Shown one piece after another: positions 46,284-56,259 of a stretch of DNA of 64,000 nucleotides; the first letter of the stretch is position 1; each line of letters begins with the position of its first letter. Source of the DNA: Cercospora beticola. Lineage: Eukaryota > Ascomycota > Dothideomycetes > Mycosphaerellales > Mycosphaerellaceae. Location: positions 2,418,001 through 2,482,000 of the forward strand of contig NC_088941.1 in the NCBI RefSeq assembly GCF_033473495.1. The letters are read 5' to 3'. The position numbers and the translations under genes were made by a program. Under the pieces are notes generated by a model, which saw only the letters and a list, made by a program, of their open reading frames with translations, was not told where the DNA came from and ran no database searches.

Positions 46284-46887
46284 CGTGGACTTCGATCAAT
46301 CCGCTCCGATCGAGCGTTGGATGCCAAGGGAGACTCAGCGCCTGAGAATGGAGGAATGCCAGGTCATCAGGAAAGGGCTCGCTTGACCATAAAGGTTGCA
46401 CAGCCTTTGTGCTATTCTGCACAGCCTTGTGGCTTACACTCGCCCAATGAGAAAAGCCACTAGCGGCGTGCGTTGACTCCTCAAAATCGAAACGCGGCAC
46501 AATGTACGCGCCATATCATGCAGGAGAACGTCTATGGCGCAGGCCAAGCGACGAATTGGGTAGCATCCTTCACCATCGGTACAGAAAATATCCTGCCAGC
46601 AGGAACTTTCGCATGCGGACGTCGACAACAATACCCGTTCGCAGAGAGCAAGCAAGCGGAATAATTTGAAGACTGCTGTGATATGACTTGCACTTGCATT
46701 TGCGACTCTTGACGAAATTGCCCTTTCGCGAAGTCTCGTTCGTCAAGCGCAGCTGATGTCTCATCCGTCTTGCCTTCAGGCTTCGAACTGTGTTAATCGA
46801 GAACCCTGTCGAGCTGGCTGTCTCGTCTCCTAAGGGGCGCCTCATCGAACAGGAGCAAAGACTCCGTCGAGCCATGCTCCAGGAGCT
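46284..46887. other. intergenic, no supported gene
   Basis: Upstream of the CorA-like gene and downstream of the phosphatase gene; both are on the minus strand. I see nothing else. Confidence 0.4.
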
Positions 46888-49800
46888 CTACGAGCCTTCC
46901 TCACCCCTCACGATAAACCACTCCAGAACCTCCACCCTCCTCTTCTCCCTCGCAGCCCTCCCCTTTTCACCCTCTCCACCCGGCAATCGAATCATAGCCT
47001 TCGCAAACACTTCCGCCAAAGCCCTTCCCTTCTTTCCCAAACTCCCATTCGCATTGCCACCCGTGCCTGTACCCTGCTGCGCCAGTGAGATCTTGCCCTT
47101 CCAAGTCGCCATTCTCTTCAACCCTCCCAACGCCTTCTTCGTCGGACTCATTGGAACATTTACATCACTCGTGAAACCTTGCTCCTTCCCACCCGAAACT
47201 TCCCAAACCATGCGTTCCAGCATGCCCGTAATCAAAACAAAACTAATGCTGTGACTCGAACTCCTCATCGCCAGAATCTCCTGCACCGCAGTCCTCAACT
47301 CATCATTCGTCCTCTTCTGCGCCTGCTTGCCCTTTTCAAGCCCACTCAAAAATGCTTCAATTTCCATCCATATGTTCCCAGTAATGACTCCATCAGTCAG
47401 ACTTTCCAGAAAAGTCAACAGAAACGAGCATAAAACATAAAGCCTCTCGATCCTCGGCAAAGTCTCCGGCAATGCCCCATCGAGTGCCAAATCCCGATCC
47501 AGTGCATCACATACGGAACTCAATGCTTCTTCCCAATCACTCGTATCCCGCAGCGTCCAACACTCCCTCTCAAAAGGCCACGCAGGATAAGTATCCCAAG
47601 GCGCAGTAGGCAAAGCCACAACACCCAAACTCTCGTCCTCCGTATTGACTCTCGCTGAAAGCGAAGAAGAAGTACTCGTCCTCGGAGTCGTTGGAGCAGA
47701 TGAAGTCGGCGTGACAGGAGGTAGATCGTTCATCATTTCCCACTCAGCAACGACGCGAGTATTCAGCTCTTCTATCGCCTCCGTCAGCCTGAACAGCTCG
47801 CGCGGAGCGGAGAAACGTACAGGAGGTTGTCCGGAAGAATCGATACTTTTCGTGCTGACGGCGGAGACATTTCGATTGTGGTCTGCTGGACGAGAGGATC
47901 CGATGCTTGCGCCGTCTGAGAAGGCATCGGACGCGGTAATGGCGTTGAAAGCATTCCTCATGGGTGAGTTGGGCGAGGTAGACTCTTTGCTTGATTTGTC
48001 GCTGGGTTTTTGGCCTTGCAATTTACGTATGCCGCCTTCAGGTATTCGCACGAGAGTGTCGATTGTACGCGCCAGACTGCTTGCTAGCCAGTGTCCACGA
48101 ATAGGAATGAAATGGTCGCGGCCATTTTCGATTCGAAGAACTAATATTTCATCAATATCTGGCTTTTCCTTATCGTTGAAGTTCTTCACATCTGTCATGT
48201 CGGAAATCTTGAGCTCAAGCTCGATGTTAGCTGTCTCTCCTGGTTCAAGCGTGATGTTTGGCGAAGTTCCTGCGGTATTCGATATTGCGATGCCTTCGAT
48301 CTTGATCGTGAGCCACTGTGGCGCAATCCCTGCGGGCTCTCCTGACTGCACCGGCCGCTCGATGAAACTGAAGTTGGCTGGCACGCGACTGGTGTTCGCA
48401 ATTGTCAGCGAGCGCTGTTTCGTTTGCATCCACCGCACGTCACCAAACCAGACACCTTCGTCCGAAACACCTCCCGGCAGGTCCTCACTGGAAACAGCGG
48501 CAGAGGTATGGGTCTGCTTGTCGACAACAACTGTGACATTTGGGCGGCCCTCGTTCTCAGCCTTGTCCAGCTCCTTGGCGCATTCTGCATGAACCTGCGC
48601 TTTCAGCTCTGGCACGACCGCGTCATACTTGAGCATAAAGCACGCATCAAGCGGTTTATGGTCTGAGGAAAGCACTCGTTGATGCGCGGTATAGTACTCC
48701 AGCGTGATCTCGTCTTCAAATCCTTCTCGTGTCACTACAATTGCACTGTTATCTTCGTCTGCCGCGTCGTCATATTCATCATATTCATCGTAGTCTCCGA
48801 CGGTAGCGCCATCGGTATCAGGATCGTAGTCGTACAGCACATCCTCTTCCGAAGCGGCTTGATCTATTCCGCTGGCTCTCATTTCTTCGTCTTTCTTGCG
48901 AGCATTCTCCTCTTCACGGACCTTCGCCTCGTAAGCCAGCTTGTCTTTGCGCGTCCGGTACAGAATGCGGTCACACCACGAAGGAGCACGCTTCTTCTCA
49001 GAGCTGTCAAAGACACCAACGCTCCCAGGGTCGTATTTGTAAGTTGGCAGGAAGGTAATCGGTCCTTCTCGCCAGCCGTCATGAAAGGCTTTTCGTTTCC
49101 TCATCTGCTGTCGCAATTCATCGTGAGGTAGAAGTGAGTCAAGTGTCGTTTGAAGTGATGTAGGATCCTCCTTGGCCTGAACTTCGTCGACCAGAGTATC
49201 ATGTCGCGAGCCGTCGCTGCTCGGCCGAGGACTGTTGCCTGTGTCCACTGAGAGTCTGTTCTTGACTTGTTCTGTCGTCTCTTCGATCTCTTTCTCGATC
49301 GTTCTTGACGCTGGCTGGCTCAAATCGTACTGGTTTCGTGTGTGCAACATAAGTAACCTCCTCACGTCATCACCTGGGATGCCTTCCATCCGGAAGTTGA
49401 GATCCCCGCACCAGAATGCGAAGTCTTCATCGCCAATGGTCTCTCCAGACTGTTGATTCAAATCCAATGCGTCTTGGATCGGCTCGAATTTGGTTCGCTG
49501 CACAACCTGTTGGGCATCCCATATTCTCCTCTCCAATGCAGTCTTATCCGCACCAGCTGCCAGATGGCAGTTCACGAACACGAGTCGTGTTGTTCCTCCC
49601 AACACAATGCGAGCAGTGACAGCGCCTTTATTGCCCATATAACCAAAGACACCTGTACCGACACTGGTGGTGCTGACAGCCTTGACATCCGATGCTACTT
49701 CTGGAGCCGCGTATATGAGGAGCAGTAGTCCAATCAGCTGTTGTTCGGCAATCAACTGGTATCCATTTGGTACTGCCTCTTGCATGGCATCTTTCCACTT

Positions 49801-50331
49801 GTTTGCAGCAGCAGGATCAGTGTATGGCTTCAACGCCTCTCCCACAGCAGTTACATCGACAACCTCTTGCAGCCCCAATACGTACAGGCCCACATCCTTA
49901 TCATGCGGCAGTACGCTCTCGTCGCCAGATGGTAGTGTCTTCTTCTTCCGCTCATATCTGCTCTCTTGCTCTGTTGCATCCTCTTGGACAGTTTTCCTGT
50001 CTTCGGCGTTCACAGCTCCCGTCAGGTCATCTGCCACACCTTTGCCTCCGACAAACCACCCTCCCAGATCTTTCTCGGTTCCCTTGAAAGCAGCAACATT
50101 CCACGTGCCGACCTTGATCCGGACATGTTTGGGCCTGACATATTCGCTTCTCCGAGCATACACAGCCTGGGACAGACTCTTGAACGTCACTTCATTCTCG
50201 TCCTCCCCTAGACCCTCATCGTTGTTGTCTCGTGGGATGGGAGTCGTTGGAAATGCTCCAGGTACTTCTTGCATCAGACTGGAAGAACTCGCAGTTGAGC
50301 CGCCCCGGGAGTGCGATTTCGAGGCAGACAT
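46888..50331 (-). CDS. inositol polyphosphate 5-phosphatase, OCRL/INPP5B type
   Basis: A single-exon ORF of 1147 aa. The catalytic domain runs from about residue 70 to 560 with all the usual motifs: VGTWNVAAFKG, VGTGVFGYMGNKGAV, VFVNCHLAAG, FWCGDLNFRMEG, FLPTYKYDPGS, RAPSWCDRIL and SSDHKPLDA. Two low-complexity inserts occur, one acidic (DYDEYDEYDDAADED). An ASH/MSP-like beta domain follows (about 630-750, GDVRWMQTKQRSLTIANTS). The C-terminal region around 900-1120 (PWPFERECWTLRD, VLCSFLLTFLESL) stands where OCRL has its RhoGAP-like domain. It should remove the 5-phosphate of PI(4,5)P2 and related lipids at Golgi or endosomal membranes. It shares a 414 bp promoter region with DCP1. Confidence 0.93.
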   Translation of the reverse strand: MSASKSHSRGGSTASSSSLMQEVPGAFPTTPIPRDNNDEGLGEDENEVTFKSLSQAVYARRSEYVRPKHVRIKVGTWNVAAFKGTEKDLGGWFVGGKGVADDLTGAVNAEDRKTVQEDATEQESRYERKKKTLPSGDESVLPHDKDVGLYVLGLQEVVDVTAVGEALKPYTDPAAANKWKDAMQEAVPNGYQLIAEQQLIGLLLLIYAAPEVASDVKAVSTTSVGTGVFGYMGNKGAVTARIVLGGTTRLVFVNCHLAAGADKTALERRIWDAQQVVQRTKFEPIQDALDLNQQSGETIGDEDFAFWCGDLNFRMEGIPGDDVRRLLMLHTRNQYDLSQPASRTIEKEIEETTEQVKNRLSVDTGNSPRPSSDGSRHDTLVDEVQAKEDPTSLQTTLDSLLPHDELRQQMRKRKAFHDGWREGPITFLPTYKYDPGSVGVFDSSEKKRAPSWCDRILYRTRKDKLAYEAKVREEENARKKDEEMRASGIDQAASEEDVLYDYDPDTDGATVGDYDEYDEYDDAADEDNSAIVVTREGFEDEITLEYYTAHQRVLSSDHKPLDACFMLKYDAVVPELKAQVHAECAKELDKAENEGRPNVTVVVDKQTHTSAAVSSEDLPGGVSDEGVWFGDVRWMQTKQRSLTIANTSRVPANFSFIERPVQSGEPAGIAPQWLTIKIEGIAISNTAGTSPNITLEPGETANIELELKISDMTDVKNFNDKEKPDIDEILVLRIENGRDHFIPIRGHWLASSLARTIDTLVRIPEGGIRKLQGQKPSDKSSKESTSPNSPMRNAFNAITASDAFSDGASIGSSRPADHNRNVSAVSTKSIDSSGQPPVRFSAPRELFRLTEAIEELNTRVVAEWEMMNDLPPVTPTSSAPTTPRTSTSSSLSARVNTEDESLGVVALPTAPWDTYPAWPFERECWTLRDTSDWEEALSSVCDALDRDLALDGALPETLPRIERLYVLCSFLLTFLESLTDGVITGNIWMEIEAFLSGLEKGKQAQKRTNDELRTAVQEILAMRSSSHSISFVLITGMLERMVWEVSGGKEQGFTSDVNVPMSPTKKALGGLKRMATWKGKISLAQQGTGTGGNANGSLGKKGRALAEVFAKAMIRLPGGEGEKGRAAREKRRVEVLEWFIVRGEEGS

Positions 50332-50745
50332 GGTGTAGGAGAAATGACTGCCGTGTTTCAGCAGTTTGGCCTACTGGCAAAGCATCTATGGCAGGCGTGA
50401 CAGCAGCAATCTCGCGTCATGCTGCTCGACTCAGGCGGAGAAGAAGAGGAGAATGGACATGTCATGTGTATTCCACCACCGTCACCAAATGCGTTCCTCT
50501 TCCAGGTTCGAGGCAGTGCAGTGCGGGCTAAGGCGCCGCTTTCCTTGCCTATCACTTGATGTCATCGCTTGGAAAGCTTCACTAGCGCCAAGCAAGTGAG
50601 CTGACCCGCCATCAATATTGATGGATTTACCCAACAGTGCCCATCAAATCCACCACGCGACCCGATCTTCACATGCGAGCCACTTTCGTTGCTCTCAAAC
50701 ACAACAACAACATCCACCATCGCTAGCAGTGCCGCGACCACAATC
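50332..50745. promoter_or_regulatory. bidirectional promoter, 5-phosphatase and DCP1
   Basis: 414 bp between divergent start codons of two housekeeping genes. CAACAACAACA-type repeats lie just upstream of the DCP1 ATG, likely in its 5' leader. Confidence 0.5.
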
Positions 50746-51858
50746 ATGGCTCCTAACAGGAAGAAGTCGCGCCAACAACAGCAACCCGCCATAGCAAGCG
50801 ACTACGAATCAGACACGGCTGCCTTCACCGACACCCAGCCCTTCATTCCCGCTCCACCGCTTCGAACAAACGATGAACTCAACCTCCTGGTCCTCCGACG
50901 ATGGCAGCCAGAAATCACCAGTATCCTCACAATCGCTCCGTTCGCAGTCCTCTATATCTTCAACCCCAACCTCGAGACTCCCACCTGGGAGAAATGCGAA
51001 GTGCAAGGTTCACTATTCCTCTGCTCACTCACGAAATCACCATCTGGGCACAGCAGGTATAAAGTCATTATCTTGAACCGGAAAGGTTTGGAGAATTGGG
51101 AGTACGAAGTCAAGACTGAAGAGGCGATTCAGCTATCGGAAGAGTACGTGATAGTACAGAAGGAGGACGAGAGCACCGGGGAGGAGCAGATTTATGGAAT
51201 TTGGATTTTCGAGGAGAAGGGTGGGAATACACGAGATGTGGTGGGGAACGCAATCTTGAGCTGCGCAAGGGAGGTTGAAGCAATGGCCGAGCAAGAGGAC
51301 TTAGAGGAAGCATACGAAGACCAGGTGACTTACGAGGAGCAACAGTATCTGGACCAGCAAGGGAATGGACTGCATGCTGCACAACAACAATGGCAGGGAG
51401 AGGACACGCCTACTTTCACGCACCAAGACCCACACCAATATCAGCAGCCTCAGCACCAGCATCAGCAGATATACGAGACACATAAGCCGCAGCAACAGGC
51501 ACAACAACAAGCACAGCAACCACAAGGACAATCAATCGACCTTGCAACGCTCTTCGGCAAGCCTGCAGCAGCTGCAGCTCCAGCTCCAGTTTTGCAACCC
51601 CCGCCCACCGAAGTTAATATCGGCGGAACAGTCTTCACAAGCAACCCCTTTGCAGAAGAAAGATTCGCAGCTGCAACTTCAACAGCCAGCCACAACAATG
51701 CTGCCTCTCGCTTCCCGTCAAGCGCAGATACGAATTTCTTCCGAGACGCGGGATCACCAGCACGAGTACAGCCACAATATCAAAATCAGCAGCAACCTCA
51801 GGCAACAGCACAACAAAATACTTTGTTGGATCTTTTCAAGAACGCGAAGAGGGCTTGA
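50746..51858 (+). CDS. DCP1: mRNA-decapping enzyme subunit 1
   Basis: Predicted 370 aa from ATG 50746 (MAPNRKKSRQQQQ), single exon. Residues about 45-170 form the EVH1/PH-like Dcp1 domain: LNLLVLRRWQPEITSILTIA, AVLYIFNPNLETPTWEKCEV, SLFLCSLT, YKVIILNRKGLENWEYEV and GIWIFEEKGG. The rest is Gln/His-rich and disordered, with a short hydrophobic end (NTLLDLFKNAKRA). Dcp1 activates the decapping hydrolase Dcp2 in processing bodies. The Gln-rich tail is typical of filamentous fungi and may promote condensation. An earlier in-frame ATG (50689) lies in the CAA-rich leader and is less likely. Confidence 0.92.
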   Translation: MAPNRKKSRQQQQPAIASDYESDTAAFTDTQPFIPAPPLRTNDELNLLVLRRWQPEITSILTIAPFAVLYIFNPNLETPTWEKCEVQGSLFLCSLTKSPSGHSRYKVIILNRKGLENWEYEVKTEEAIQLSEEYVIVQKEDESTGEEQIYGIWIFEEKGGNTRDVVGNAILSCAREVEAMAEQEDLEEAYEDQVTYEEQQYLDQQGNGLHAAQQQWQGEDTPTFTHQDPHQYQQPQHQHQQIYETHKPQQQAQQQAQQPQGQSIDLATLFGKPAAAAAPAPVLQPPPTEVNIGGTVFTSNPFAEERFAAATSTASHNNAASRFPSSADTNFFRDAGSPARVQPQYQNQQQPQATAQQNTLLDLFKNAKRA

Positions 51859-52641
51859 AGAAAGTTCTTTTTGACGACTCTTGTCTTGATGGTCAGAGCG
51901 TACTATCATTTCTTGGTTACGTTGGGCCTTGCGTAGGAGAGTCACCACGGTAGATGGCAGGAGAGATACCCATAAGGACGGCACTTCCTTTTATGTAGCT
52001 GAGCAGGAGCTACATTTGGACCTGTAGTATTATTTGGAGCATCGTTGGACCTCTGCATCCATCAAGACGTTCAAGTCCTTTCTCTGGTTCTTCAGCCTGC
52101 CAGTGTGTTGGCTGGGGCCCTGGTGAGTGGATGCGACACCGCGGGCTGAAAGGTCGCCAAGCGCCATGGGCGCAGATCATGCTTCAGCGGCAGGGGCGAT
52201 GAGAAACAGCGTCCCGCTTCGCCTCTGACCCTGGCAGAGATACAGACAGCTCAAGAGAAACGAAGACCTGAATCGAAGGAGCGCCCTGGTGAGGTCGAAA
52301 TTGACATTGGGGCTACCTCCGAAGCAGTCATGCTGTGTAACAAGTGCAAGCGATGCAGGAATTGGCTGCACCTTCAGTCCTCGCTTGCAAGCAGGAAGGA
52401 GCTGAGCTTCAGCCGTGAACATCTTGTGTTATCTTTTGCGATGAGCTATCATGACATCAGTTCTCGTCCATAAGTACAGAGGTATTGATAACATACCACG
52501 TTCACACCCAGAAGGTCTCCCGTGCCTCTCAGCTCTGCGATTCTTAAGTCACTTCTCCTTTTCGAGCTCTTCCTGTCCAATTCACTGGAACGACCGATCG
52601 AGCTCACAAGCTAAACCCCGATTCCCTGCGTCCTCAAAACC
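51859..52641. other. intergenic, no supported gene
   Basis: 780 bp. Probably the 3' UTR of DCP1 and the promoter of the Cys-x-x repeat gene. Only short frames. Confidence 0.4.
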
Positions 52642-53465
52642 ATGTCCGACAACAAAGCATCCAAAAGCGCTGAAGAAGCCCGTCTGGACGCACGCCAACA
52701 GCAGCTGTCTTCTTACGGATCTACCGATCCGCCACCAGCATACTCACCTCACGATGAGACATCAGCGGCCAACAACACCGGCCCCGTCTCGGGCTTCCGA
52801 GCAGGTCTCAATGCCTTGACCAGCGCCATCAGCAAGACTTTCTGTGGTCCTGGATCAGTAGCGCGCACTTCGTCAGACGAAAAGCCGATCGGCGACATCA
52901 AGACATTGGAAGGTACCGGTAGCAAAGACAAACGGCCAAATAAGAATTGTGTCGGGTGCGTTTTTCATATGCAATCTGTTTTCTTTTGTCACGACTATTT
53001 TCAGAGAGACGTGAAAAAGCTGACGAGTGGTCTGACACTTCAGATGTGTCGGCTGCGAAGGATGCAAGAATTGCGTTCTGTGTCGAGATTGTGAGTATAT
53101 GTCTCTCCACTGAGCTATGTCGTTCTGGAAGCTCGCAATCAGGCTACTAATTTCTCGAACAGGCATCGACTGTCATAATTGCACTGATTGCACAGATTGT
53201 GAGTTTCACTCTGCCACTCTAATCCCAAGATCTCGATGTGTTCCTGTTGCGGACAAGGCGCTTCAAGATTCGTCGCAAATTCCTGCACTTTTACCCATGG
53301 ACACCAAGCCTGTGCTTGCTATGCAGCCTGAAAAGTGACGATCGAGCATGGCATAGGTGCGAATAAGTCCTCTGCTAACAAGAGTATTCAGGTGTCCGAT
53401 GTCATAATTGTACCGGTTGCACTGGACTCACAGACGCTCATAACGTAGTTGGCGAACATGGATAG
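52642..53465 (+). CDS. Cys-x-x repeat protein (14 consecutive triplets) with PPxY motif
   Basis: Predicted 156 aa from four exons: 52642-52955, 53044-53090, 53163-53198 and 53392-53465. Introns are 88, 72 and 193 nt; the last two have GTGAGT donors and both cut a Cys codon after T (GAT T|GY). Residues 1-100 are polar and disordered with a PPAY motif (STDPPPAYSP), a ligand for WW domains such as those of Rsp5-type ubiquitin ligases. From Cys103 to Cys142 every third residue is Cys: CVGCVGCEGCKNC, VLCRDCIDCHNC, TDCTDCVRCHNC, TGC. The last two exons both carry a CHNCTxC unit, as if exons duplicated. A 14-residue tail follows. There is no signal peptide. Metal or Fe-S binding, or a tight beta-helix, are possible. 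I know no named family for it. Confidence 0.72.
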
Positions 53466-53670
53466 ATCGTACCTCGAGAGACCTGGATTGAGAGCGGTAC
53501 AACACTGCTGCAGATCAATCCCGGGGACGACTCCATGCTTATTCAGACTGTTCCTGGTCCTGTGGGACCATAGGTCTGGGGAGATATCAATGAATCTCGA
53601 ACATATGCGTCTGCTCGACAAGCGTGTTTTCCTCTCTCAGGAAATTAGCGTACTGGCCCTGCAGCTCGAA

Positions 53671-55671
53671 TTAGCAGCGGAAGGTCTGCGCAACAGTGCT
53701 ACACGATAAGAACAGAGGACCTGGAAGACTACTAAAAGTCCGATATGAAATGAAGACCGTGGGTTCACTCACCTGCATGACTCCGTATAAATACGCCGTC
53801 CCAATAAGGACAAAGTGATTTTCCTGCGGTCTCAGGACATAAAGCGTTCTCCCACCGAACAACATACAAAGCCAATCATTTGCTCGCATGCCTGGTGGCC
53901 CGATACCGATTCCTTTTTGTGTAGTGAAAAACCTTCGATTGAGTATTCCAATGTAGACCTCCAAAACATAGTTATGCGGCCCTATCGCAAGATCCTTGAA
54001 AGCAATACCCTCGCCGCAGTTCATATACTCTTCATATTGCGCAGTGTGACTCGGGCTTGAAGCTGGATCGCCTGTACCAGCTCTTTGTTCACAGGTCAAG
54101 GTCAGCGCTATCTCGTGGGATGTATATCCTAATTTGGAAGCGTATTGGCTCATTGCCGCCAACCATTGATATCGAACAGAGTCATCTTCCCATACATCGT
54201 ACGTGAACGGAACGCTGCACACACTGACGCTGTCGATGAGGATACCTGGTATGGTAATGATCAGCGGATCCTGTTTATCGATCATTTCCACAGACCACGA
54301 GATATCACCTGCTGCATGGCCACGACAGTTCAGGAGTTGCGGTGATCCGTCAGCAAGAGAGTCTCGCCAGTAAAATCTCGGTACCCACGAAGGCCAGTCC
54401 TGATGATCATCGTGCTGATCTGCCGTTATAGGTACCATACACTGTGCTGATTCGAGAATCGTGAGGGCGTGAGAGCGTACAGGATGAGAAGTTATGGCAG
54501 CCTTGGTGAATTTTGCATACACTGTCGCTAGGTCTGCACTGTAATCAGCAGTCATTAGGGACTGCCACCGTTGGGATTGCCACAGTGTGGAACTGGCTTC
54601 TTGCTGCATGATTCCCAGCATGCCGTACACTTTATCAAGTGGCTCTGTGCATTCAAGCTGGGAGCTCAGTTGCAGAAGATCTTGGAGAAGAAGCATCCTA
54701 CGGGAAATGTTCCATGTTTTGGCGACAAGAGTTAGACCTCTGCCACCGGTGCCAATATATTTCACAACGCTGAAGTTGCGGTAGTGCAGCCAACGTGCAG
54801 CCAGACTAATGTCAGACTGTGGTCGAGAGCACATCCCAAGATAACATAGTGGCTCGTTTCCCAACATGACTTCCTGCACAACCCAAAGACGATAGAACCA
54901 CGGATTGTTGAACAGCTTTTCGAGAGCAGACCAATCGTAATCTGGCAGAGGCCGCTCTGCGTATCTGGCATTGGTTCCGCTCATAAAGAATTTATCCAAA
55001 GAAGTGTCATCCGCTCCGGCGACTTCCATGCACTGTACAACAAGCTTGTCAATGGAGGACAATGCCGCTTCGGCAATCGAAACATCCTCTTCCCCCAGCC
55101 ACACAAGAACCTGTGTCGCGTTTTTATAGACATGGTGCATGATGGCGACTTGTTCACTTCTTTCCGCCATGTCTGCTTGGTTAATGCAGATAGCATCAAG
55201 CCAGATCGGGGAGTGCTGCTGCTCGAAACAAAAGCGTCTGAGCAGGGTCTGCGCATTCTGGGATACTTCGACCACCTGGTTGTTGAGTACGATCTGAGCT
55301 TTCTTGCTGGAGTCTCCCCATGCCCAGGATATTGCTTTGTACACTGGTTTGTTGGGTTGTGCTGCAGCGCTGGCCCCGGAATCAAGATTGAGGGACTCTT
55401 CGACTAGTCCAAGCATAGCTTGGACGTCCTGGCATCGAATATCCGTGCCCTGGACCCCGGGTGGAAGGTCGAAAATCGGGGCGAGTTCTCCGTTCAAATT
55501 CTCGGGAGACCCGATTGTTTCCAGAGCCGCGACTTCAAGCCGACATCGAACCCTTCCTTCCTCGTCTAACTCGTTCTCGATATGGCAAATCCTGATCTCC
55601 TTCTTTGAGGCATTTAGCTTTTCGTAGATCTCGTAGGCCCCAGGGCCTTTGTCAATACCATCGACGCTCAT
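53671..55671 (-). CDS. heterokaryon incompatibility (HET) domain protein
   Basis: A 666-codon frame. The HET domain spans about residues 110-260 with its hallmark motifs: YKAISWAWGD, IWLDAICINQAD, ERSEQVAIMHHVYKNATQVLVWLG. The C-terminal part (FFTTQKGIGIGPPGMRANDWLCMLFGG, HFVLIGTAYLYGVMQ) matches the conserved end of these proteins. Directly after GVMQ a perfect GTGAGT donor occurs at 53774, so the last 30 codons may be intronic. Splicing to CAC at about 53700 or ACC near 53685 would give a short different tail. HET proteins trigger cell death when incompatible strains fuse; many copies have unknown triggers. Confidence 0.88.
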   Translation of the reverse strand: MSVDGIDKGPGAYEIYEKLNASKKEIRICHIENELDEEGRVRCRLEVAALETIGSPENLNGELAPIFDLPPGVQGTDIRCQDVQAMLGLVEESLNLDSGASAAAQPNKPVYKAISWAWGDSSKKAQIVLNNQVVEVSQNAQTLLRRFCFEQQHSPIWLDAICINQADMAERSEQVAIMHHVYKNATQVLVWLGEEDVSIAEAALSSIDKLVVQCMEVAGADDTSLDKFFMSGTNARYAERPLPDYDWSALEKLFNNPWFYRLWVVQEVMLGNEPLCYLGMCSRPQSDISLAARWLHYRNFSVVKYIGTGGRGLTLVAKTWNISRRMLLLQDLLQLSSQLECTEPLDKVYGMLGIMQQEASSTLWQSQRWQSLMTADYSADLATVYAKFTKAAITSHPVRSHALTILESAQCMVPITADQHDDHQDWPSWVPRFYWRDSLADGSPQLLNCRGHAAGDISWSVEMIDKQDPLIITIPGILIDSVSVCSVPFTYDVWEDDSVRYQWLAAMSQYASKLGYTSHEIALTLTCEQRAGTGDPASSPSHTAQYEEYMNCGEGIAFKDLAIGPHNYVLEVYIGILNRRFFTTQKGIGIGPPGMRANDWLCMLFGGRTLYVLRPQENHFVLIGTAYLYGVMQVSEPTVFISYRTFSSLPGPLFLSCSTVAQTFRC

Positions 55672-56259
55672 GATGCTGCTTCTCGGAAAGTGGTATGACT
55701 TGGTGCGAAACCGCTCTAGAACTAGCCAGAGGCGCCTTCTTCTTCTTGTCGTTTCGCCTCATACCGAGAGGTTTCGAACTCAAGAAAGCGAGGCGCAGCT
55801 CAGCTGCGGCCAGAGGCCGTCATGCAGACGGCTGGCTGGCCTCAGCAAGCGGCGCCACAATCTCGAAGGTCTGCACGTTGTTGCATTGTCATGCCTAGCC
55901 CGTGGGTGTTGGACTGTATATGAACATGTTCGCAATATTGTGCTTCTCTTCGTTGCGAAGCTCCACAGGAAGACGACATGGCATCTGCAATCAGATGAAG
56001 AAGTCATACGGCGAATGAGTAAAAGTTGCGGTAGAATGCGACTGCACACGGAAGTGGCTTTGCGGGGTTGCTTGAGAAGGAAGCTGCGCTGGGCACCACG
56101 AACGCATAACTGTAGACCCACATTTGTCGAAGCTGAAGTCAAAGGGTGACGATCTTCAGACGATACAGCATTGTCAGCTAGCGAACATTCACCAGAACCC
56201 TGATATCAATAGCAAGAGGGACTGTTAAAATGCATGCGAGCCGTCTTCGTAAGAGATTC
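55672..56259. other. intergenic, no supported gene
   Basis: Upstream of the HET gene and downstream of the P450 gene. ORFs 55649-56149 and 55780-56142 on opposite strands overlap and show no family features. Confidence 0.4.

Noticed and set aside
47645..48592. 315-codon plus ORF
   Set aside because: It lies antisense to the catalytic gene for the 5-phosphatase, whose motifs are unambiguous; it is a shadow frame.
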